Below, piece by piece: positions 6,447 to 10,521 of a DNA stretch of 10,521 bases. The notes beneath the pieces are model-generated. The model had not been told where the DNA came from. It searched no databases and saw nothing but the letters and a program-made list of their open reading frames with translations. How positions within the stretch are numbered: position 1 is the first letter of the stretch; every line of letters begins with the position of its first letter. The DNA comes from Thermodesulfobacteriota bacterium (GTDB lineage Bacteria; Desulfobacterota; DSM-4660; Desulfatiglandales; HGW-15). The stretch lies in contig JALOPA010000018.1 of assembly GCA_025454125.1 (NCBI GenBank), positions 1 through 10,521 of the forward strand. The letters run 5' to 3'. The translations under genes were made by a program, and so were the position numbers.

Positions 6447-7241
6447 TTACCCTTTCTTAAACCGTCTTGCCGCAGTGATCAGAGCCGCCAGCAAACCCCC
6501 CAGGAGCCAGTACCAGCGCGTCTTTGCAAACCAATGGCCTTTTTCAGAGATTTTCAGCGTGGTCGCCGCGACCAGGGTCTGGTGCATTTCACCGGTATCA
6601 TACTGGAATATACCGTAAACCGGATACTGGGCACCCTGCAGCGCTGAAGCATTGAACACGTCAAGAGTGAGGGCTTTTGTTGTTCCGGGCTCCAAGAGGA
6701 TATTCTCTCGAGTCTTAGGGGTGTGAAACTCCCTGGGCAGAAGGATCATCGCGTGGAGGGCGCAGGCCTTTGAGCCTAGGTTCTTGAGTGTGAAAGAGAT
6801 CTCCCCCCTTTCGCCAAGAGACACAGGCAGGGCCGTGCAAATCAAGTCTCCTCTCCCCTCTCCCCCGCGGGAAAACACCGGGCAGGACAGGGCGGAAAAG
6901 GGGTAGAGTTTTGTGTCGTGAAAAATCACCGTGATGGGCAGGGGGTAGGTTCCCTTTTGGAGGCCGGTGAGCGGGCTGTCAAAGGTGAGGCTGGCGGAGA
7001 CCCTGGGCTCGATCCTCTTCGCGATCTCCTTCCTAAGCATCCCTCCCCCCGGCGAAAGGATCTCGGCTCGAAGATCCATGGCAGGCTCGTCCCCTTTGTT
7101 CGTGACCTTGATGGTTCCGCGAAGCGTGTCCTCTTCGGATCCCAGCGTGGTTTCCACTTCCATGGTGAGGAGGCCCGCGAAAGCATGGGGGCTGAGAAAG
7201 AGCAATAGGCCGAAAGCGATGAAGAAGATAAAGCGCTTCAT
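6447..7241 (-). CDS. Secreted membrane-anchored protein with two Ig-like (CARDB/NEW3-like) domains
   Basis: 264 residues from the ATG at 7241. Signal peptide at 1-22 (KRFIFFIAFGLLLFLSPHAFA). Two beta-rich repeats of the kind seen in CARDB or NEW3 domains: about 24-115 (LRGTIKVTNKGDEPAMDL then LQKGTYPLPITVIF) and about 135-232 (GEISFTLKNLGSKACALH then LQGAQYPVYGIFQYD). Both keep the 'x-V/L-x-N-x-G' turn and a late 'Q-G-x-Y-P' strand. A C-terminal TM at about 243-258 and a basic end RRFKKG anchor it with the domains outside the cytoplasm. Cys120, Cys135 and Cys160 could pair. No good Shine-Dalgarno is visible; an in-frame GTG at 7265 would add eight residues and is possible. Role unknown; such domains usually bind carbohydrate or protein partners. 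It lies between the large membrane protein and the FecR-domain gene on the same strand. Confidence 0.72.
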   Translation of the reverse strand: MKRFIFFIAFGLLLFLSPHAFAGLLTMEVETTLGSEEDTLRGTIKVTNKGDEPAMDLRAEILSPGGGMLRKEIAKRIEPRVSASLTFDSPLTGLQKGTYPLPITVIFHDTKLYPFSALSCPVFSRGGEGRGDLICTALPVSLGERGEISFTLKNLGSKACALHAMILLPREFHTPKTRENILLEPGTTKALTLDVFNASALQGAQYPVYGIFQYDTGEMHQTLVAATTLKISEKGHWFAKTRWYWLLGGLLAALITAARRFKKG

Positions 7242-7282
7242 GGAGATGAAGAGATTTATTTGCACTCGAAGTCTGCCTGGAT

Positions 7283-7369
7283 CCTAACTCCCTCTCCCCC
7301 AGGCGCCCGCACTCCGTAGCAGAGCTACTGCGGAGGATGGAGGAAAAAGGGCTAGGGTGAGGGGGATTG
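7283..7369. repeat. Imperfect palindromic repeat at the 3' end of the large membrane-protein gene
   Basis: Outer arms CCTAACTCCCTCTCC (7283-7297) and GGAAAAAGGGCTAGG (7342-7356) pair imperfectly, with mismatches mostly G-U compatible. An inner hairpin is CTCCGTAG (7312-7319) against CTGCGGAG (7328-7335). The flanking GGTGAGGGGGA is typical of the dispersed 'CCCTCACCCTAACCC' repeats common in many bacterial genomes. The stop codon TAG (7354-7352) and the last four codons (SPSP) of the upstream gene come from this repeat. There is no T-tract, so terminator activity is uncertain. Confidence 0.6.
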
Positions 7370-10300
7370 AAGAATGGACAAGAGCAATTTCTCTATTTCT
7401 TGATCCTGTGCAAGAGAGCGGATAAGCGCGCTGTTGTTCTCTATGTAAGCCCGTTCCGCTGTCAGGTCCTGCCTGGCGTATCCCGCCCAAACAGAATAGG
7501 GATCTTCTATGATGGCTCTGATAAGGAAGTCGGAACCGGTTTTGGTTTGCTCGAGAGCTTTTGTCAGAAGAGCCAGCCCCCTCTCTAGCGAATTTTGCTG
7601 AAGCAACTTTAAACCCGCTTCAAGGTCTTCATTTCTTTCCAGCTTCTTCAATCTCCCTAATTTGACATAGGCTTCAGCCTGGTACCGGCTGTAGGGGTAC
7701 TCTTGCAGGATTTTCGTGTAAAGGCCTTCCGCCTTGAACGGTTCGCCCAGTTTTTCATAGGCCATGGCTGTGAAGAGCATGCAGTGAATGACGTCCTGGT
7801 GGTCGTAATGACGCCGCTCTGTGACGATCGGGGCCATGGCTGCGACAGCCTCTTGAAAAGCAGCTCTTGCGGCCTCGGTGTTCTTCACGGAAAGATACTG
7901 ATTGCCCCTTTCGAAGGATTTGTAGCCCGCTACATAAGCCCTCACCGGTTTATTCCTCAGAAGAGCACCGCCTGTGATGAGGCCCGCTGCTGCAAGCAGG
8001 ACCAGAGCAACTAAGAAGGGCCGTATTCTACTGTAAGAAGCCCCATCGCGTGTTGCTGAGTTATACCCACTGAAGGAAGCTTGTCCCGGTGAAAACCCGG
8101 AGCGGGAATCCAGTCTCTTATCTCCCCCCTTTATCAAAGGGGGGAGCAAGGGGCGATTTCCATTCCGCCGGAACCGACATCGCCTTCCCACCCACAGAAG
8201 CAGCGTGAAAATCAGGAACACCAAAGTTCCCAGCGTGATGACCGCCCCCACCGTGTCCCAAAAGGTCCGCCCGTAGGTGAGCACCACCTCTTTTTCTCTT
8301 GGAATAACCAGCATGAGATGAGGGCTCACCGGATAGACCCCAAAGGCGCCTTGCACCTTCCAATTCGGAAAATAGGACACCTTCACAAGATGCGGGATCC
8401 CCACTTTGTTGGTGGTGAAGCGGATCGCGCCCTGTTCAAGGAAAGCTTCAACGTGAACCCCTTGCCGGTCAAGCTCTTTGCCGGGGAGGTCAGAGAGCTG
8501 TTCCACCTTTGAAATGGCTGAGGTGAAGGCCAGGCGGTCGGTCTCGTTCGTTATATAGGCGGACGGAACCATGAGCAGGTCGATGGAGCGAGCTTCTTTG
8601 TACCAGAGCACGAAATCATCCATCCACCTTTTCCCTGTATAAAGCACCGGAACGCGCTTGGGCACATCCACGAAGAGACCGTCACAGGTTTTGTAGCGAA
8701 AAAGAGAGAGAGGGCCGAAGTCTTTTTCTTTTTCAAACCAAGGCGAGGTAGCGGCAGCGTTCTTCGCCTCCTCGCTGATGAGAATCACCTGGGAGATGTT
8801 GTAGAGATCGAAATAGGCAGGCAGGGAGTCCGGGTTCATCCTGGAAAGGATGTAGGATCGCGGAGTCTTGATCTCAAGGGAATAGGCGGTCTGAAGAAAG
8901 GCGATGAAGCGCGAAGCGGCCGAAGAGGCATAGTGAATGCCTTCCAGGGTCTGCCGGCCTGAGAAGAAAGGCAGGGATTCAAAAATCCTGTCCCCTCCGT
9001 ATCGGCCGTACAGGCTTGATTTTTCGTAGGCGACTCTCGGGCTGTTGAGCGCATCAAGACCCAGGCTGCCGTAAGCTTCTTTCAGGTAGCGATTGAGTTC
9101 TTGAAATTCCGAGTATCCGGGCAGAAGATCGTATCCTCTGTTGTTGAAGCGAAACCAAACATCCGCCCGTGTGGCTCCGAAAATCACGGCCAAGAGGCAT
9201 AGATAAGTGATCCCTACCGCCCACATTCCCCTTCCATGAGAGGCGGCGCCGCAATCGAGGGGGACGGTGCTTTCTGTCATTTCGACCGAAGGGAGAAACC
9301 TTGAAATCCCGTCACTTCCGGAATCAAGAGTTCTAGGCTCTGGCCTCGAAATGACATTGCGACACAGCCACTGGGGGGAAGGGGTTTGGGTGGTCAGGCC
9401 AAGGAACGCATGGGGGGTGTCCGCAAACAGAATGAGCATGAGGACAAACAGAAGCGGAGGAAGAAAGCGAATGTCCGGCACCTCCAGGAAGTGGGCCGAG
9501 AAGTAGCCCACCACACATCCGAAGGAGAGACAGAGAAACAGGGTGAACCGATCATGGTCGATTCCTTGTGCGATTCGCAAAAGGAAGGCTGTGATTCTTT
9601 TGTAAAAGAAAAAGAAGAGGGCTGCGATCCCCAGAGCGAGAAAAACCATGGTCGTCGTGTCGAGAAGAAAAGCCCTGAACCGTTCAGAGGGGATGGTGCG
9701 GCAGATGAGGTAATGGAGACCCAAAACAGACGTGATCAGCAGGGCGAGGCTTGAGAGGGATCCGAAATGGGCGCAAAAACGTCGAAAGCCGGGGAGCTGC
9801 TTCATGGAGTGAAGCCCCAAGAGCATGACCAGAGAGGCGGCGGCGAGAGAGAGGGGAACGATCAGGGCCTCGAGACGCAAGGCTAGGCTGGGTCCAAGGG
9901 GTGAGGCTGAAAGCGGGGTGATCTCCAGTCCTGTATCCCAGAGGCCCTTGCCGAGCGCCCAATAGGAGAGGAGCAGGTAGCAGAGGGTGAAGACTGCAAG
10001 GGAGGAGAACGCGACAAGGACGGGGATCCATATTTTTCCCCTGGAATCGCCGACGGTGGAAAGCGCTGCTAGGGCGAGTCGGGGGCCGATGAAAAGGATC
10101 ACGATCCCGATGCCCATGAAGGCGTAGTGCCAGCTCACAAAAGGCTGCCAGATCATGTACACGGGAGTCGTGAAAGGATCGCGGTAGGCGATAAGCGGCA
10201 GAACCCAGAAGGCCATGAGGCCGAAGGCAATCAGGGAAACTTTAAAAAGATACTGGAGCGTTCCCTTGGCGAGACACCAGTAGATGAGGAGGCACACGGC

Positions 10301-10521
10301 CGGTATAAACACGAAGAGGTGGGTGAGGCCGATGAGCCCCAGGAGGATTCCGTTCTTGATCACACCGGTGTCTGCCCGCACCCCTTTGTAAAGGGTGCCC
10401 ATGAAGTAGGCAAAAAGGGCAAAGGCGATCATATAGCAGAATTCGCCTGTGAGGGTGCTCAGGATGTTTCCGCCGAACATGGTGTAGGATTCATTGAAGA
10501 GAAAAAGCAGGGAGGCGCTCG
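7352..10521 (-). CDS. Large polytopic membrane protein, PTPS-related/GT-C-like, with TPR tail (5' end outside window)
   Basis: 1055 codons are visible; the frame is open through the right edge, so the true start and first helices are missing. The ATG at 10480 is internal: upstream codons read SASLLFLFNESYT in the same conserved region. Visible order: about ten TM helices (10450-9170); the FGGNILSTLTGEF stretch resembles the 6-pyruvoyl-tetrahydropterin-synthase-related membrane family. A periplasmic domain follows (9170-8270; LPGYSEFQELNRYL, then VKVSYFPNWKVQG and VSPHLMLVIP, which YfhO/PTPS-related proteins also have near their end). Then come a TM (about 8270-8200), a repeat-derived linker (about 8160-8040), another TM (about 8020-7960) and a TPR-like helical tail (7930-7360; YKSFERGNQYL, HCMLFTAMAYEKLGEPFKAEGLY). 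Related proteins are thought to be envelope glycan enzymes; catalytic residues would lie outside the window. The tail may be a fused second gene. The family call is moderate. Confidence 0.75.
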   Translation of the reverse strand, partial: SASLLFLFNESYTMFGGNILSTLTGEFCYMIAFALFAYFMGTLYKGVRADTGVIKNGILLGLIGLTHLFVFIPAVCLLIYWCLAKGTLQYLFKVSLIAFGLMAFWVLPLIAYRDPFTTPVYMIWQPFVSWHYAFMGIGIVILFIGPRLALAALSTVGDSRGKIWIPVLVAFSSLAVFTLCYLLLSYWALGKGLWDTGLEITPLSASPLGPSLALRLEALIVPLSLAAASLVMLLGLHSMKQLPGFRRFCAHFGSLSSLALLITSVLGLHYLICRTIPSERFRAFLLDTTTMVFLALGIAALFFFFYKRITAFLLRIAQGIDHDRFTLFLCLSFGCVVGYFSAHFLEVPDIRFLPPLLFVLMLILFADTPHAFLGLTTQTPSPQWLCRNVISRPEPRTLDSGSDGISRFLPSVEMTESTVPLDCGAASHGRGMWAVGITYLCLLAVIFGATRADVWFRFNNRGYDLLPGYSEFQELNRYLKEAYGSLGLDALNSPRVAYEKSSLYGRYGGDRIFESLPFFSGRQTLEGIHYASSAASRFIAFLQTAYSLEIKTPRSYILSRMNPDSLPAYFDLYNISQVILISEEAKNAAATSPWFEKEKDFGPLSLFRYKTCDGLFVDVPKRVPVLYTGKRWMDDFVLWYKEARSIDLLMVPSAYITNETDRLAFTSAISKVEQLSDLPGKELDRQGVHVEAFLEQGAIRFTTNKVGIPHLVKVSYFPNWKVQGAFGVYPVSPHLMLVIPREKEVVLTYGRTFWDTVGAVITLGTLVFLIFTLLLWVGRRCRFRRNGNRPLLPPLIKGGDKRLDSRSGFSPGQASFSGYNSATRDGASYSRIRPFLVALVLLAAAGLITGGALLRNKPVRAYVAGYKSFERGNQYLSVKNTEAARAAFQEAVAAMAPIVTERRHYDHQDVIHCMLFTAMAYEKLGEPFKAEGLYTKILQEYPYSRYQAEAYVKLGRLKKLERNEDLEAGLKLLQQNSLERGLALLTKALEQTKTGSDFLIRAIIEDPYSVWAGYARQDLTAERAYIENNSALIRSLAQDQEIEKLLLSILQSPSP
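8061..8118. repeat. GGGAAT-type palindromic repeat fragment inside the coding region
   Basis: On the minus strand the sequence opens CTGGATTCCCGCTCCGGG and, after TTTTCA, continues CCGGGACAAGC. TCCCG and CGGGA arms enclose a smaller CCGGG/CCGGG hairpin. This is the arrangement of widespread 'CTGGATTCCCGC...GCGGGAAT' intergenic repeats. The encoded peptide LDSRSGFSPGQ has the usual look of such a repeat read in this frame. Boundaries are approximate. Confidence 0.5.
8122..8146. repeat. Perfect 11-bp inverted repeat (CCCCCCTTTATCAAAGGGGGG type) inside the coding region
   Basis: CTCCCCCCTTT, loop ATC, AAAGGGGGGAG: perfect arms. This is the core of a dispersed intergenic repeat familiar from many genomes. 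Read in frame it gives PPLIKGGDK, a peptide often seen where this repeat has entered genes. It sits directly beside the GGGAAT-type fragment, between two TM-containing modules of the protein. Confidence 0.75.
9275..9356. repeat. 82-bp element with 11-bp terminal inverted repeats, inserted in frame
   Basis: Ends TGTCATTTCGA (9275-9285) and TCGAAATGACA (9346-9356) are perfect inverted copies. The 60-base interior (CCGAAGGGAGAAACC at the left) matches the style of dispersed 'GTCATTTCGA-CCGAAGGGAGAAA' miniature repeats of several phyla. It encodes a 28-residue Ser/Pro/Arg-rich hydrophilic stretch (NVISRPEPRTL and following) between two TM helices of the large membrane protein, leaving the frame open. 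No clear target-site duplication is visible in the flanks. Confidence 0.72.

Noticed and set aside
7283..7369. Intrinsic terminator of the large membrane-protein gene
   Set aside because: Hairpins are present but no T-tract follows on the minus strand; kept as a repeat only.
9265..9366. Target-site duplication flanking the 82-bp element
   Set aside because: The 2-, 5- and 9-base flanks do not match, so no duplication can be claimed.
1..10521. CRISPR array, tRNA or rRNA genes, transposase or integrase genes
   Set aside because: No regularly spaced repeats, cloverleaf with a CCA end, rRNA-like sequence or DDE/tyrosine recombinase motifs were seen on either strand.

Overview
The window carries seven genes, all on the minus strand, so it is read here from the right edge to the left. 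It is part of an exopolysaccharide or capsule export locus of a Gram-negative bacterium. The evidence is an outer-membrane beta-barrel, a lipoprotein OPX (Wza-type) exporter, a Wzc/GumC-type inner-membrane co-polymerase with a tyrosine-kinase domain, and a PHP-type tyrosine phosphatase (CpsB/YwqE). GC-rich coding sequence, the FecR plus BBP2-type barrel pair, the PTPS-related membrane protein and several interspersed palindromic repeats suggest a Desulfobacterota-like (former Deltaproteobacteria) or related lineage. That taxonomic call is inference; no marker gene is present.

Layout in transcription order. (1) 10521-7352: a very large membrane protein, its N-terminus cut off by the window edge. 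It has many transmembrane helices, a periplasmic domain, another helix and a TPR-rich tail. Its reading frame runs through three separate palindromic repeat elements. (2) 7241-6447: a secreted protein with two Ig-like domains and a C-terminal membrane anchor. (3) 6318-5296: a periplasmic FecR-domain protein with a threonine-rich tail, preceded by a candidate promoter whose spacer is filled by a perfect 11-bp-arm palindrome. (4) 5241-4000: the outer-membrane beta-barrel. (5) A strong hairpin with a T-tract at 3911-3934, a likely terminator. (6) 3829-2771: the OPX lipoprotein. (7) 2771-504: the co-polymerase/tyrosine kinase. (8) 507-1: the phosphatase, its C-terminus cut off by the window edge. 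The last three genes overlap by 1 and 4 nt and look translationally coupled.

How they may work together: polymer made or modified at the inner membrane (the large membrane protein belongs to a superfamily that includes GT-C-like enzymes) would be length-controlled by the kinase co-polymerase and crossed through the periplasm by the OPX lipoprotein. This OPX protein ends without the C-terminal outer-membrane helix of E. coli Wza. The adjacent barrel is therefore a good candidate for the actual outer-membrane pore. The phosphatase would reset the kinase tyrosine cluster. The roles of the FecR-domain and Ig-like proteins are unknown; their position suggests accessory functions in the same envelope machine.

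No tRNA, rRNA, CRISPR array, transposase gene or integrase was seen. No stretch longer than 300 bases lacks a gene.
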